From the NCBI RefSeq assembly GCF_004102745.1, contig NZ_RLII01000005.1:62001-126000 (forward strand): 64,000 nucleotides of DNA, given 5' to 3'. Source of the DNA: Acetivibrio mesophilus (lineage in GTDB: Bacteria > Bacillota > Clostridia > Acetivibrionales > Acetivibrionaceae). The notes beneath the pieces are model-generated. The model was not told the origin of the DNA and made no database searches. It saw only the letters and a program-made list of their open reading frames with translations. Positions within the stretch are counted from its first letter, which is position 1, and each line of letters begins with the position of its first letter. A program made the position numbers and the translations under genes. Below, piece by piece: positions 9,548-17,713 of the stretch.

Positions 9548-9703
9548 GTTAGCAGAATTTAATAACCTTATTATGTTATACCTTAGCTGTCTTTCTATTA
9601 ATACTAATTCGTAAGTTTTTCTGTTTTTATTGTCATAAAAAATTTTTTTTTTAAAAAATTTGCATTTTTTTTATGAAACCTGTACTTTTATATTACTTTA
9701 ATA

Positions 9704-11746
9704 CTAATTATTTAACTTTTCACGGAACTGGTTGCTGTCAATAATTGGTGACTGACAGGTGAAGTTTTCGCAAATATAAGCTGTGGTTTTGCCTTCAACT
9801 GCAGTGTAATTATCAATAAAAGGAACCAGTTCTTTTATATCCTTATGCTCTTCCGAATACAAAATTGATGTTGTAAAGGGTCTAAAATCTTCGCTTATAA
9901 TATTTAGCATGTTTTGGGTATCCTTGTGACTATCTCCCACCAGAACAACTTCTTTTGTTTTGGATTGCGAGAAAAGCATTGCTGTTAGGAAAAATGCATA
10001 TCCCCTTGGCATACTGCCAACTTTGCTTCCAAAAAGGGAAAACATCTGATGCGCTTTTTCTTCCAGCTCTTGCTGTCCGGTCAGACGGGCAAGTCTTAGA
10101 AAGTTTAGGACTGCGACCGAATTACCGGAGGGAGTGGCTCCGTCATATATTTCCTTTGGTCTGGTAATTAGTTGCTCATTGTCGCTACCATATATGAAAA
10201 GTCCACCTTTTTCATTATCCCAGAAATACTTAATCAGGTCATTGTTTAGCTTTAGGGCTTTTTTGAGATACTGTGGCCTGTAAGTTGTCTCATATAGTTC
10301 AATAAGTCCCCAGACTAAGAAGGCATAGTCATCGACATATGCTAAAAATGCAGCTTCCCCGTCTCTATAGCGCGCCAAAAGTCTTCCGTCGGACCTTACA
10401 AGTCTGGAGAATATAAATTCTGCAGCTTTTTCAGCGGCAAGGGAATATTTCTCAATACCTAGAACCCTCCCTCCAATTGCCATGGCAGCTATCATAAGAC
10501 CGTTCCAGGAAGTAAGAATTTTATCATCCTTGTGAGGATGCACCCTTTTTTCTCTGTATTCAAAAAGTTTTTGTCTGCATGATTCAGCAAATTCCATGTC
10601 TTCGTCAGATATTGTGCTGTTTATGAGGTTTAGAATATTAAGGCCTTCAAAATTCCCTTCCTCAGTGATGTTATAATATTTACAGTACTTTTCTCCATCA
10701 CTGTCTCCCAGTATTTCTTTTATTTCATCAGGAGACCAGACATAAAATTTTCCCTCTTCACCCTCGGAGTCTGCATCTTCGGCGCTGTAGAATCCGCCTT
10801 CCGGTGAAGTCATATCCCTTAGCACATAAGTAAAGATTTGCTTTGCAATATCGGCATATTTCTCATCCCTTGTTGCCTGATAGGTCTCAAGATAGGCTAT
10901 AGCCAGTAATGCATTATCGTACAGCATTTTTTCAAAATGGGGCACAAGCCATTTTTTGTCAGTGGAATAGCGGCTGAAGCCAAAGCCTATGTGGTCGTAT
11001 ATTCCGCCACTATACATAGAATTAAGAGTCTTTTCCACCATGTTGAGAGCGTACTCATCTTTGGTTTTATGCCAGTATCTCAGCAGAAAATACAGGTTGT
11101 GGGGAGTGGGGAATTTGGGAGCGCTTCCAAAACCTCCATGAATGTTGTCAAAGTCATATTTGAACTGTGAAAAAGCATCTTCAAAAATGTCCTCTGAAAT
11201 TTCATCAATTGAATTATAGGAGCCATCATCAATTGACTCACTGATTGCATTGACTATCTGGGTACTGAATCTATCGAGAGCATCTTTTTCATTTACCCAA
11301 GTGTCGTGTACGCTGTTAAGGATGGATACAAGTCCGCGCATTCCCATACGGTCTTTCTTTGGGAAGTACGTTCCGGCAAAGAAAGGCCTTTTGTCAGGGG
11401 CCATAATAATAGTTAGCGGCCAACCGCCATGTCCTGTCAGTGCCTGACAAGCGGTCATGTATATATTGTCTATATCCGGGCGCTCTTCTCGGTCCACCTT
11501 AATGCAAATAAAGTTTTTGTTTAGAATGTCGGCAACTTCTTCATCTTCAAAGGATTCCCTCTCCATTACATGGCACCAGTGGCAGGTGGAATAGCCGATA
11601 GAGAGGAAGATAGGCTTATCTTCCGACTTAGCCTTTTCAAAGGCTTCATCACACCAAGGATACCAGTTTACGGGGTTATGTGCATGTTGCAAGAGGTATG
11701 GGGATTTCTCATGGATTAGTCTATTGGCTTGTTTATTAGTTGACAT
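9704..11746 (-). CDS. Thioredoxin-fold DUF255 protein (YyaL / SSP411 family)
   Basis: The 680-residue product matches the full-length YyaL/SSP411 family. The N-terminal domain is thioredoxin-like with a CxxC pair at Cys55 and Cys58 in [10 protein letters not shown], followed by the family signatures VDREERPDI and GGWPLTI. The rest is an alpha/alpha-barrel like that of N-acylglucosamine epimerases and glycosidases, with segments such as [10 protein letters not shown] near the C-terminus. The family is widely conserved but no reaction is firmly established; a redox-linked role in carbohydrate or protein modification is only a guess. The start ATG is preceded by GGAAGGTG on the minus strand. The gene stands alone, convergent with hom. 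Confidence 0.93.
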   Translation of the reverse strand: MSTNKQANRLIHEKSPYLLQHAHNPVNWYPWCDEAFEKAKSEDKPIFLSIGYSTCHWCHVMERESFEDEEVADILNKNFICIKVDREERPDIDNIYMTACQALTGHGGWPLTIIMAPDKRPFFAGTYFPKKDRMGMRGLVSILNSVHDTWVNEKDALDRFSTQIVNAISESIDDGSYNSIDEISEDIFEDAFSQFKYDFDNIHGGFGSAPKFPTPHNLYFLLRYWHKTKDEYALNMVEKTLNSMYSGGIYDHIGFGFSRYSTDKKWLVPHFEKMLYDNALLAIAYLETYQATRDEKYADIAKQIFTYVLRDMTSPEGGFYSAEDADSEGEEGKFYVWSPDEIKEILGDSDGEKYCKYYNITEEGNFEGLNILNLINSTISDEDMEFAESCRQKLFEYREKRVHPHKDDKILTSWNGLMIAAMAIGGRVLGIEKYSLAAEKAAEFIFSRLVRSDGRLLARYRDGEAAFLAYVDDYAFLVWGLIELYETTYRPQYLKKALKLNNDLIKYFWDNEKGGLFIYGSDNEQLITRPKEIYDGATPSGNSVAVLNFLRLARLTGQQELEEKAHQMFSLFGSKVGSMPRGYAFFLTAMLFSQSKTKEVVLVGDSHKDTQNMLNIISEDFRPFTTSILYSEEHKDIKELVPFIDNYTAVEGKTTAYICENFTCQSPIIDSNQFREKLNN

Positions 11747-11871
11747 GTGAGCATCACCTTCCTTTCATAATTTGGTTTTTATAGTAAAGTATTATTTTTA
11801 TTTACCACCAAATTATTATTTGAAAGAAAGTAATTATATATTCAATTTGAAAATTTGAGAAAAGGAATGTA

Positions 11872-12243
11872 CTACTTTTTCTTTTTCTTCCATTCATCAA
11901 GCCACATTCTATTCCCAAGACCATTAACTGTATTTTCCTTTGAGTATTTTTTTATAACAGCTAATGCCCTTTTTTCCAAACTGTTTGAATAGTTCATATA
12001 TTCAAGGATATGATGTGCAACCCAAATATCTATCCTATTAGTAGTAGTGTTAAGTAGGGTAGAAAAGTCTTCTATCCTTTCAGGATATTTTTCATTAATA
12101 AGCTTGGCAATACCTATCATGGTAGTTACAGCTTTATTACCCTTTTTGACAGAACTTTTGTCAGCATAATCAATGTCATAATGTATTTTTGCACATTCCA
12201 AATATGTATCAACTATCTCCTCATATGTATCAGGAAATTTCAT
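11872..12243 (-). CDS. DUF2019-like helical protein, probable orphan immunity protein
   Basis: The product is a 123-residue, all-helical, Lys-rich protein. Its central and C-terminal segments (NRIDIWVAHHILEY, then LGNRMWLDEWK) follow the DUF2019 pattern of HEAT-like helices ending in a Leu-x-x-Trp motif. DUF2019 proteins have been predicted to be immunity proteins of polymorphic toxin systems. A strong SD (GGAGGAGAG) precedes ATG 12243. It is the last gene of a minus-strand row of immunity-like genes and remnants, and it appears intact. No cognate toxin lies next to it, so it is either an orphan immunity gene or does something else. Family match is from remembered pattern, not a search. Confidence 0.72.
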   Translation of the reverse strand: MKFPDTYEEIVDTYLECAKIHYDIDYADKSSVKKGNKAVTTMIGIAKLINEKYPERIEDFSTLLNTTTNRIDIWVAHHILEYMNYSNSLEKRALAVIKKYSKENTVNGLGNRMWLDEWKKKKK

Positions 12244-12257
12244 TGAAACTCTCCTCC

Positions 12258-12654
12258 TTACTCATAAAACTGGTTAATAAAAATCTTATGCTTAGGCTTA
12301 AAGTTTATTTTGATAATGCTATTTGGGCTAGTTATCATTATTTTTGACTCATCCTTTTTATCAGAGAGTATTTCCATTGTCTCAATGTTGCTAATATCTA
12401 AAGCAGAAATCAGTTCATTACTCCCTGATAGGGTGACAGAAACTTTCATTGTATGATGGACGAATGCTAACACAAAAATCTTCATTATTCTGATTTGAAA
12501 ACTTGTATGTTGCTTCATTACAAAAGTATGGTACTCCAGTATCTAATAATGTTGGCTCACATTCAAACAAGGATATAAGTGAAATATCATCTGGTATTTC
12601 AAAAGCTTTCCTCCTTACATATTCAATACTATAGGCTCTTTGATTAGATTTCAC
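12258..12654 (-). pseudogene. Frameshifted small gene in the immunity-like cluster
   Basis: Two overlapping minus-strand frames together make one plausible protein of about 130 residues. The first frame starts with GTG at 12654, one base overlapping the stop of the DUF4279 gene, and reads into EDFCVSIRPSYNE before stopping at 12418. The second frame continues from VSVTLSGSNELISALD to the stop at 12258. The switch lies near the A-rich stretch around 12432-12445. Codon use and the 14-base gap to the next gene fit a single gene broken by a one-base indel. I do not recognise the family; small size and position suggest an immunity protein. A sequencing error is the main alternative explanation. 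Confidence 0.6.
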
Positions 12655-13079
12655 TATGAGTAAATGTATAAATCAAAATCAATTTCTGCTGTTATTTCAT
12701 TAAGAAACCTAATAGTGCCAGTATCTATATACATTGCAGGATTTTCGTTATTGTTAATATTAATGACAACACAAAATCTATACTCAATATCCAAGGTGTT
12801 CTTTAGTTCTAATAACTCGCAGGTTTTTGGAGTCAGGACACTTAGGATTGCCTTTAACTGGTAATTGATATCGAGGGACTCTTCATATTCAGTACTTATA
12901 GACCAGAGAGTATATTTCCTATACAAGTCTTTGCCCTTGATTTGCTCTCCCTTTATCCAAACCTCAGTAGGATTTATTTTTAGTTTCTGTGTTACAATAT
13001 CTGGATTAAAGGCGTCTCCAATTATATTGAACTCAACCTTTGCATTTGTTTTATCTATTTCAAAAACATTCTTGCTCAT
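12654..13079 (-). CDS. DUF4279 family protein, probable immunity protein
   Basis: The product has 141 residues. It begins with a beta-rich FNIIGDAFNPDIVTQKL segment, followed by the LKINPTEVWIKGE motif and a Trp-Ser segment (TLWSISTEY), and ends FDLYIY. This is the DUF4279 layout (two split beta-alpha units, closing D-x-Y). DUF4279 has been predicted to be an immunity family of bacterial polymorphic toxins. ATG 13079 is preferred because AGGAAG lies 5-6 bases upstream; GTG 13085 would overlap that SD. The start overlaps the stop of the upstream pentapeptide-repeat pseudogene (ATGA) and the stop overlaps the next start, so the row was translated in a coupled fashion. This copy is intact. Confidence 0.75.
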   Translation of the reverse strand: MSKNVFEIDKTNAKVEFNIIGDAFNPDIVTQKLKINPTEVWIKGEQIKGKDLYRKYTLWSISTEYEESLDINYQLKAILSVLTPKTCELLELKNTLDIEYRFCVVININNNENPAMYIDTGTIRFLNEITAEIDFDLYIYS

Positions 13080-13470
13080 AGACACTTCCTTTTAATCATG
13101 TATTTTGTAAGCAATATTTCAATATCATCTTGATTTAAAACTGCACCATAACAGCAATTATTAATAAAAATCAGTCCACCTAATTTTGCACCTTTAATAT
13201 CAATACTCTCAACAGAACAACCTTCAATAGAAGCATTAGTTAAATCTGCATTACAGAAGATACATGTTTTGATATTGGAGTTTATAAATTTTTAGTTATG
13301 CAGATTTGAGTTTGAGAAATCAATAGTCAGCATGCATTCCTCAAAGATTACATCCATTAGATTAAAGTTTTTTAACTTCCATCATCAACAGCTGCCCTGT
13401 AAAAAATTTTCTCACCATTTTCAATTTTAGATATCAACTCAATTATTGATAAATCATGTGCAATAATCAT
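13076..13470 (-). pseudogene. Pentapeptide-repeat protein, broken by one frameshift and one stop
   Basis: Read on the minus strand from ATG 13470, the frame encodes a helical lead-in (MIIAHDLSIIELISKIENGE) and stops at about 13372. A one-base shift restores a frame with pentapeptide-like units (FNLMD, VIFEE, then DFSNS). An in-frame TAA at 13292-13294 interrupts it, and the same frame continues with NIKTC IFCNA DLTNA SIEGC. It ends at a TGA overlapping the DUF4279 start. Pentapeptide repeats form a right-handed quadrilateral helix and often occur in small immunity or DNA-mimic proteins. Too degraded to be functional, and missed by simple gene calling because no fragment is long. Confidence 0.65.
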
Positions 13471-13649
13471 TTGTAAACCTCTAGTAAACATTTTTCGCAA
13501 TTGCATATAATCTTTATTTCCATAATAATCTCTCTAAACTCAAATTTTATGGGTATGAGGCTACCATCAAACCTTACCAGTTTATGACTATTGTTTGTGC
13601 AAAGAAATATATCTAAATTTTTTCTTTGATTTTTTTGATATATAACTAT
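13467..13649 (-). pseudogene. Headless 60-residue fragment with a CNCEKC motif
   Basis: On the minus strand a frame opens after a TAA at 13650-13652 and runs 60 codons without an ATG near its head. It passes through VRFDGSLIPIKFEF and CNCEKC and ends in a TGA that overlaps the ATG of the pentapeptide pseudogene. The stop-start overlap argues that it was once a coupled upstream gene. The only ATG would give about 18 residues. The family is not recognised. It is probably the 3' remnant of another gene in the same row. Confidence 0.4.
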
Positions 13650-13792
13650 TTACAAACTTTGTTAAGATGATAATATCTTATCATTATGTTCCACGAATTC
13701 AAGCAAAAATTATAAAGCTGTTATTAGCTATCTTCGTATATCATCCAATAAAACGATGGGTTTCTAAATCAAGTGAAATATTACTCGTTATG

Positions 13793-13821
13793 TTGACGGG
13801 CAAACGTATGTTTGGTATGAT
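13793..13821 (+). promoter_or_regulatory. Sigma-A-type promoter for the RidA gene
   Basis: TTGACG (13793-13798), a 17-base spacer, then TATGAT (13816-13821), about 38 bases before the start codon. Confidence 0.65.
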
Positions 13822-13859
13822 TTTCATGTTAATATTCTTGTGAGATAGGAGAGATAAAA

Positions 13860-14216
13860 ATGATTAAAAGAATGCCTACCCATTGTGGAGATGATACTTG
13901 CCCTTCATGTGTGGTTGCAGGGGATTATATATTTCTTGCACATCATGCTGGTGGATTTGACAAGGATGATATTGAATATCAGATGGAAGCATGCTTCAAT
14001 AGCTTAAAAAACACTTTGCAGTTTGTTGGTGCGTCTTTGGATGATATGGTTCAGATTAATTTGTACCTGAAGAATATTGAGGATTTCAGGAAGGCAAGAG
14101 ATGTTTTTTATAAACATTTTGAGAATGGTTTTCCCGCAAGAATGACAACAACGACAAACTTTGTGGACTCTTCTTGCTTATGTATGATGGATGGAATAGC
14201 ATATAAGAAATTTTGA
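13860..14216 (+). CDS. RidA (YjgF/UK114) family protein
   Basis: This is a 118-residue protein of normal RidA length. The family motifs are visible: AGDYIFLAHHAGG near the N-terminus, QMEACFNSLKNTLQ, a MVQINLYLKNIEDF segment, and FPARMTTT. RidA proteins hydrolyse reactive enamine/imine intermediates released by PLP enzymes. In classical RidA an Arg close to the C-terminal third binds the substrate carboxylate; here the Arg of FPARMT is at that place. The C-terminal CxxE-type loop seen in archetypal RidA is not obvious (SSCLCMMDG instead), so it may belong to another Rid subgroup. SD TAGGAGAG precedes ATG. It sits alone between the immunity-like remnants and the GNAT leader. Confidence 0.85.
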   Translation: MIKRMPTHCGDDTCPSCVVAGDYIFLAHHAGGFDKDDIEYQMEACFNSLKNTLQFVGASLDDMVQINLYLKNIEDFRKARDVFYKHFENGFPARMTTTTNFVDSSCLCMMDGIAYKKF

Positions 14217-14228
14217 TCAATCATGATA

Positions 14229-14257
14229 TTGACCGATAGATAATATTGTATTAAAAT
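14229..14257 (+). promoter_or_regulatory. Sigma-A-type promoter of the GNAT leader transcript
   Basis: TTGACC (14229-14234), 17-base spacer, TAAAAT (14252-14257). Transcription would begin near 14264, leaving a leader of roughly 440 bases before the acetyltransferase start at 14708. Confidence 0.6.
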
Positions 14258-14292
14258 TCTATTAATATCTAACTCGAAAGGGGAATTGGAGT

Positions 14293-14313
14293 ATGCCAGT
14301 TGTTCTTAACTAA
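14293..14313 (+). CDS. Six-residue upstream leader peptide MPVVLN
   Basis: ATG at 14293 is 9 bases after AAAGGGG (14277-14283) and the frame ends at TAA 14311-14313. Most of the ORF is also the left arm of a 12-bp long-distance inverted repeat, so translation and RNA folding would compete. The hydrophobic Val-Val-Leu core resembles the short leader peptides on which ribosomes stall in antibiotic-responsive attenuators, but the peptide itself matches none that I recognise. Confidence 0.45.
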   Translation: MPVVLN

Positions 14314-14454
14314 ACAATTTAATATTGCATCTGATAAAAGAGTTTTACTTAACCTATATTTTATTAGGTTTAGTAGGGTTTTCTTTTTCAGGTAATACAT
14401 TGTTAAGAACAACGGTATCAACTGCAACCTTTTTGGTTTTACAAATTGGATTTT

Positions 14455-14482
14455 CCGTGCCTTAATTGCACGGTATTTTTTA
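14455..14482 (+). terminator. Hairpin with T-run inside the GNAT leader
   Basis: CCGTGC (14455-14460), loop CTTAATT, GCACGG (14468-14473), then TATTTTTTAT. Typical intrinsic terminator, located within the leader. Confidence 0.7.
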
Positions 14483-14568
14483 TACCTAATATGCAGGTGT
14501 TATATTAACGGTATTTTGGATTTGGTTATGGCTGTTAGTATTTAGCTATAGAAAAGTAATTTGCATGG

Positions 14569-14606
14569 GGTTGTAAATGTACGATTGTTCATTTGCAGCC
14601 TTTTTT
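14569..14606 (+). terminator. Second hairpin with T-run inside the GNAT leader
   Basis: An 11-bp stem (GGTTGTAAATG 14569-14579, CATTTGCAGCC 14590-14600, two G-U pairs) is followed by six T. It is about 100 bases before the acetyltransferase start, placed to block transcription unless disrupted. Confidence 0.72.
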
Positions 14607-14707
14607 GCTTATCACAGAAAGGAGGGGAATCCAGTGTTTTAGTCAATAGCTATCTTTGTATAACAAAACTATTTGCTAAAATCTAATTACTAAGATGAGG
14701 TGAAATT

Positions 14708-15547
14708 ATGCAAATTTCCTTTAACAATCGAAACAACAAGGAATATCAATATATGCTTAATAATCTGTTAAAGAATATTTTCTTTGACTTTCAATTTTGG
14801 TATGATTTAAATCTCTGGGACGAAAATTATGAGAGCTATTCTATTATCGATAATGGCGAGATAGTCTCAAATATCTGTGTTTTTAAGACACAAATACTAT
14901 TTAATCAAAAACAATACTCCGGTCTATCCGTTGGAGCTGTTGCGACGAAAAAGGAATACAGAGGTAGGGGGTTATCCCGAGTATTAATGGAGCATATTAT
15001 TAAAAAATACGATAATGTTCCAATGTATTTATCGGCAAATGACGGCGTGATAGATTTTTATCCGAAATTTGGGTTTGAACGCATATACGAAAAGCTACCA
15101 ATTTGTGAGTGTGTAATAAATAACGATGCTATGCCAAATAAACTTAGCTATGATGATCCCAAGGTGTGGAACTATGTTTACAAACGTGTGAATTTTTCGC
15201 AAAAACTTGATTGCTTAAATACTGCTAGCGTAAATATTTTTCATATATACTTGGGATATCTTAAGGATTGCATTTACGAACTTCCAGAGATTAACACTAT
15301 AGTTATCGCAGAGCAGAAAGGAGAGATTCTTAAACTCATTGGGGTTTTCTCAATGAAAGATATTTGCTTCTCTGATTTAGTTAGATATCTGCCGTTTACC
15401 AATGTTAAAAAGGTTGAGTTTGGTTTTATGCCCTACTGGTCTGACGTAAATTACATAATGAAAGAATATGAAACAGACCCGTTATTTGTTAGAGGATTAC
15501 GTTGCAATTTAGGCGATTTTAAGTTCCCTGAGTTGTCTATTACATAG
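14708..15547 (+). CDS. GNAT-family N-acetyltransferase
   Basis: The product has 279 residues. The N-terminal ~140 residues form a GNAT domain with the acetyl-CoA-binding segment VATKKEYRGRGLSRVLM (the R-G-R-G-L core of motif A), then a C-terminal GNAT strand region with FYPKFGFERI. The remaining ~140 residues are a second domain without an acetyl-CoA motif, as in two-domain GNATs such as the Eis-like or lincosamide-type groups; which one is not clear. SD AGATGAGGTG precedes ATG. Substrate unknown. The elaborate leader suggests induced expression, which would fit a resistance or detoxification role (inference). It lies in an accessory island between toxin-immunity remnants. Confidence 0.82.
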   Translation: MQISFNNRNNKEYQYMLNNLLKNIFFDFQFWYDLNLWDENYESYSIIDNGEIVSNICVFKTQILFNQKQYSGLSVGAVATKKEYRGRGLSRVLMEHIIKKYDNVPMYLSANDGVIDFYPKFGFERIYEKLPICECVINNDAMPNKLSYDDPKVWNYVYKRVNFSQKLDCLNTASVNIFHIYLGYLKDCIYELPEINTIVIAEQKGEILKLIGVFSMKDICFSDLVRYLPFTNVKKVEFGFMPYWSDVNYIMKEYETDPLFVRGLRCNLGDFKFPELSIT

Positions 15548-15560
15548 TTGTAAATTTATA

Positions 15561-15809
15561 AAAGGAAATAGATATTCTGTTCCAAAAGGGACCTACAAAG
15601 GGCCACATACATATGTTAGGGTATTCATCAATTACAACAATGGAATACCTTTTAGCTCAAATGACATTGTTGATAAAGGTGCAAAGGTATTTATTGATAG
15701 TATTAAGGAGAATGGAAGTGTTGTTAACCCTTATCCTCAATTACCTAAATGGGATGCAATTTTTACATTAGATGGGTTAATGATTTTAAAGAAGTATGAA
15801 AAAATTTGA
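15561..15809 (+). pseudogene. Headless toxin-like C-terminal fragment
   Basis: An 82-codon frame without an upstream start codon follows the acetyltransferase gene. It begins around GNRYSVPKGTYKGPHTY, passes through NNGIPFSSNDIVDKGAKVFI and ends LKKYEKI. The sequence is compact, rich in Gly, Asn, Tyr and Lys, and ends at a natural stop, as expected for the last domain of a polymorphic toxin whose N-terminal delivery part has been lost. I do not recognise a specific nuclease family. The nearby minus-strand DUF2019/DUF4279 row supports a toxin-immunity origin. Alternatively it is a fragment of an unrelated protein. Confidence 0.45.
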
Positions 15810-15840
15810 TGCAATCTAAATATGTCATATATTGAGTATC

Positions 15841-15879
15841 GCCCACCTGCAGCAATCATTTGACCGGCAGCAAGTGGGC
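15841..15879. terminator. Bidirectional stem-loop between the toxin-like fragment and serC
   Basis: GCCCACCTGC (15841-15850) pairs with GCAAGTGGGC (15870-15879) with one mismatch. It lies 15 bases after the serC stop (minus strand) and 32 bases after the plus-strand fragment, so it could serve both. No strong T-run. Confidence 0.5.
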
Positions 15880-15893
15880 GAACTTTCTAAGTT

Positions 15894-17012
15894 TTATGAA
15901 TTTACAACTTCAGTATATGCCCACTCCAACCATTGGCACAGTATTTCCAGATCGGATTTTTCAACGGTTGCACCGCACCATATTCTAAGGCCCACAGGAG
16001 CTTCTTTATAGGAAGAAATGTCATAAGCTACTTTTTCCTCAGAAAGCAAGTTGACAAGCTTTTTGATTTTATCTTCCGGTAAATCTACATTTAAGCAGAC
16101 ACTTGTATTGGAACGAATGGACTTATCTTTTGCAAGAAAGCTTATCCATGGATGCTGTTCAACAAAAGCTTCAACTACCTTTAAGTTCTCTTCACTCTTG
16201 GCAATAAGCTTTTCAAGACCACCTATGGATTCTACCCAACGGAGAGCTTGCAGATAGTCTTCATTACACAGCATAGACGGTGTATTGATTGTAGAGCCTT
16301 CAAAAATAGTCTCATCAAGCTTACCTTTCTTTTTCATTCTAAATATTTTAGGAAGTGGCCATGAGGGTGAATAGGATTCTATTCTTTCAACTGCTCTTGG
16401 GGACAATATAAGCATTCCATGAGCAGCTTCACCGCCTAATACCTTTTGCCATGAGAAGGTTGCAGCATCTATTTTATTCCATGGTATATCCATTGCAAAA
16501 ACAGCGGAAGTAGCATCACAGAGGGTAAGCCCCTTCCTGTCATCAGGAATCCAGTCGCCGTTTGGAACCTTAACTCCGCTTGTTGTTCCATTCCATGTGA
16601 ATACCACATCGTTGTCAAAATTAACCTTGCTGACATCAGGGAGCTCACCGTAATCAGCTGAAATTATATTGACATTCTCCAGTTTAAGTTCTTTAGTAAT
16701 GTCATTTGCCCAGCCCTTTCCAAAGGATTCAAAGCAAATTGCATCAACACCTCTTTCGCCAAGGACATTCCACATAAGCATTTCAAAAGCTCCCGTATCG
16801 GATGCAGGTACTATGCCAACCCTGTAATCATCAGGGATCTTAAGAATTTCCTTTGTTTTGATAATTGACTCATAGAGTTTTGCTTTTCCAAGCTTGCTCC
16901 TATGAGACCTTCCAAGAGGTGCATCCTTAAGGGATTCAATTGAATATCCGGGATGCTTGGCGCATGGTCCCGATGAAAAACATGGATTTAAAGGTTTGTT
17001 GGTTGGTTTCAT
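15894..17012 (-). CDS. serC: Phosphoserine aminotransferase
   Basis: It transfers the amino group from glutamate to 3-phosphohydroxypyruvate in serine synthesis, using PLP. The product has 372 residues. It opens with [14 protein letters not shown] and has the GRSHRS segment, [26 protein letters not shown] and the PLP-binding Lys190 in [14 protein letters not shown]. The insertion pattern is that of the archaeal/alphaproteobacterial-type SerC rather than the E. coli type (family knowledge). The ATG is preceded by GCGAGGAGAG. It is transcribed behind a T-box leader whose antiterminator matches serine tRNA, so it is induced on serine starvation. No serA is adjacent. Confidence 0.93.
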   Translation of the reverse strand: MKPTNKPLNPCFSSGPCAKHPGYSIESLKDAPLGRSHRSKLGKAKLYESIIKTKEILKIPDDYRVGIVPASDTGAFEMLMWNVLGERGVDAICFESFGKGWANDITKELKLENVNIISADYGELPDVSKVNFDNDVVFTWNGTTSGVKVPNGDWIPDDRKGLTLCDATSAVFAMDIPWNKIDAATFSWQKVLGGEAAHGMLILSPRAVERIESYSPSWPLPKIFRMKKKGKLDETIFEGSTINTPSMLCNEDYLQALRWVESIGGLEKLIAKSEENLKVVEAFVEQHPWISFLAKDKSIRSNTSVCLNVDLPEDKIKKLVNLLSEEKVAYDISSYKEAPVGLRIWCGATVEKSDLEILCQWLEWAYTEVVNS

Positions 17013-17073
17013 TTTATTCTCTCCTCGCTTTATTTTTGTTTAAATTCATTTGATAAGTAAAAGTTATATAAAT

Positions 17074-17310
17074 AAAAAAACCCTCAACCCTGACAATAAT
17101 CAGGGACGAGAGGTATTTATCCGCGGTGCCACCCAAATTAGTTAGATCCAATATCTAACTCACTTTTATGCACGATAACCGGTGCAACGGTTTGATTCGT
17201 CATCAACGCCTCAGGGGTGGAATCAACGAGGCCTCTGGTTGATTTGCACCAAACATCAACTCTCTTATGCAGAGCACTTGTTACTTTCCCCATCACAGGC
17301 TTAAAATATT
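17074..17310 (-). promoter_or_regulatory. T-box riboswitch (serine-type) upstream of serC
   Basis: On the minus strand, Stem I features (AAAGTAAC, AAGAGAGTTGATG, TTTGGTGCAA) are followed by the T-box GGGTGGCACCGCGG (17121-17134) and a terminator. The terminator stem uses CCCTGA/TCAGGG with an outer CCTC/GAGG, and it ends in seven T (17074-17113). The bulge sequence TGGC would pair with a tRNA end GCCA, that is discriminator G73, as in serine tRNA. A candidate specifier TCC (Ser) is at 17219-17221 on the minus strand. Uncharged tRNA-Ser should favour the antiterminator and serC expression. Confidence 0.92.
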
Positions 17311-17475
17311 AGGCTATCAAATAATTACTTCTTAATTTTATTATATTTTGTACTGCAATGCAAGGGGATGCATGAAAATTTTAATTACATTTCATAATTT
17401 ATAATATTTGAAAGAAGTAATAAGAGATTTCAAGGGGGATAAGGGGTAGATTAAAAAAAACAAACTTGTTGCAAC

Positions 17476-17504
17476 TTGACATAAAATTTTTGTTTCCATA
17501 CAAT
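17476..17504 (+). promoter_or_regulatory. Sigma-A promoter of the first chemoreceptor gene
   Basis: TTGACA (17476-17481), 17-base spacer, TACAAT (17499-17504). The predicted leader to ATG 17714 is about 200 bases and AT-rich, with no clear structure. The stretch 17311-17475 otherwise shows nothing recognisable apart from the likely serC promoter region. Confidence 0.7.
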
Positions 17505-17713
17505 TAATATGTGTTATATAATATATATATAATACTATTTCATTATAATCTTACATAATCTCGTTATTCTGTTTTGCTTTTTAATTGTTCTTAATTGGTT
17601 TCAAAGGCAATCCCCAATATTTTGCTTTGGAAGTTCGGCAAATTAATAAATAATTCTATTTGATTTCATCTTTTATTAGTAAACAGTTTAATATCTTAAG
17701 GAGTGTGCGGAAA

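Larger units (their letters stand above)
14264..14707 (+). promoter_or_regulatory. Long regulated leader (probable translation-coupled attenuator)
   Basis: The stretch before the acetyltransferase gene contains no long ORF but much structure. A 6-codon ORF at 14293-14313 contains the arm GTTGTTCTTAAC (14299-14310), which is exactly complementary to GTTAAGAACAAC at 14402-14413. Between the arms is a small stem (AACCTA 14351-14356, TAGGTT 14365-14370) followed by a T-rich run. Two further hairpins with T-runs lie at 14455-14482 and 14569-14606. TGCAACC at 14423-14429 could pair with GGTTGTA at 14569-14575 and so disrupt the second terminator. Other tiny ORFs start at 14491, 14528 and 14577 (21 codons). 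Ribosome stalling on the first ORF would free the second arm; the overall plan resembles leaders of drug-inducible resistance genes. This is inference from pairing only. Confidence 0.55.

Noticed and set aside
9637-9676. A/T palindrome downstream of the DUF255 gene
   Set aside because: Low-complexity A and T runs fold weakly and occur often in this AT-rich DNA; not called as a terminator.
14299-14413. The 12-bp inverted repeat as ends of a miniature transposon
   Set aside because: There is no target-site duplication flanking it, and one arm lies in a short ORF with an SD, which fits an attenuator better.
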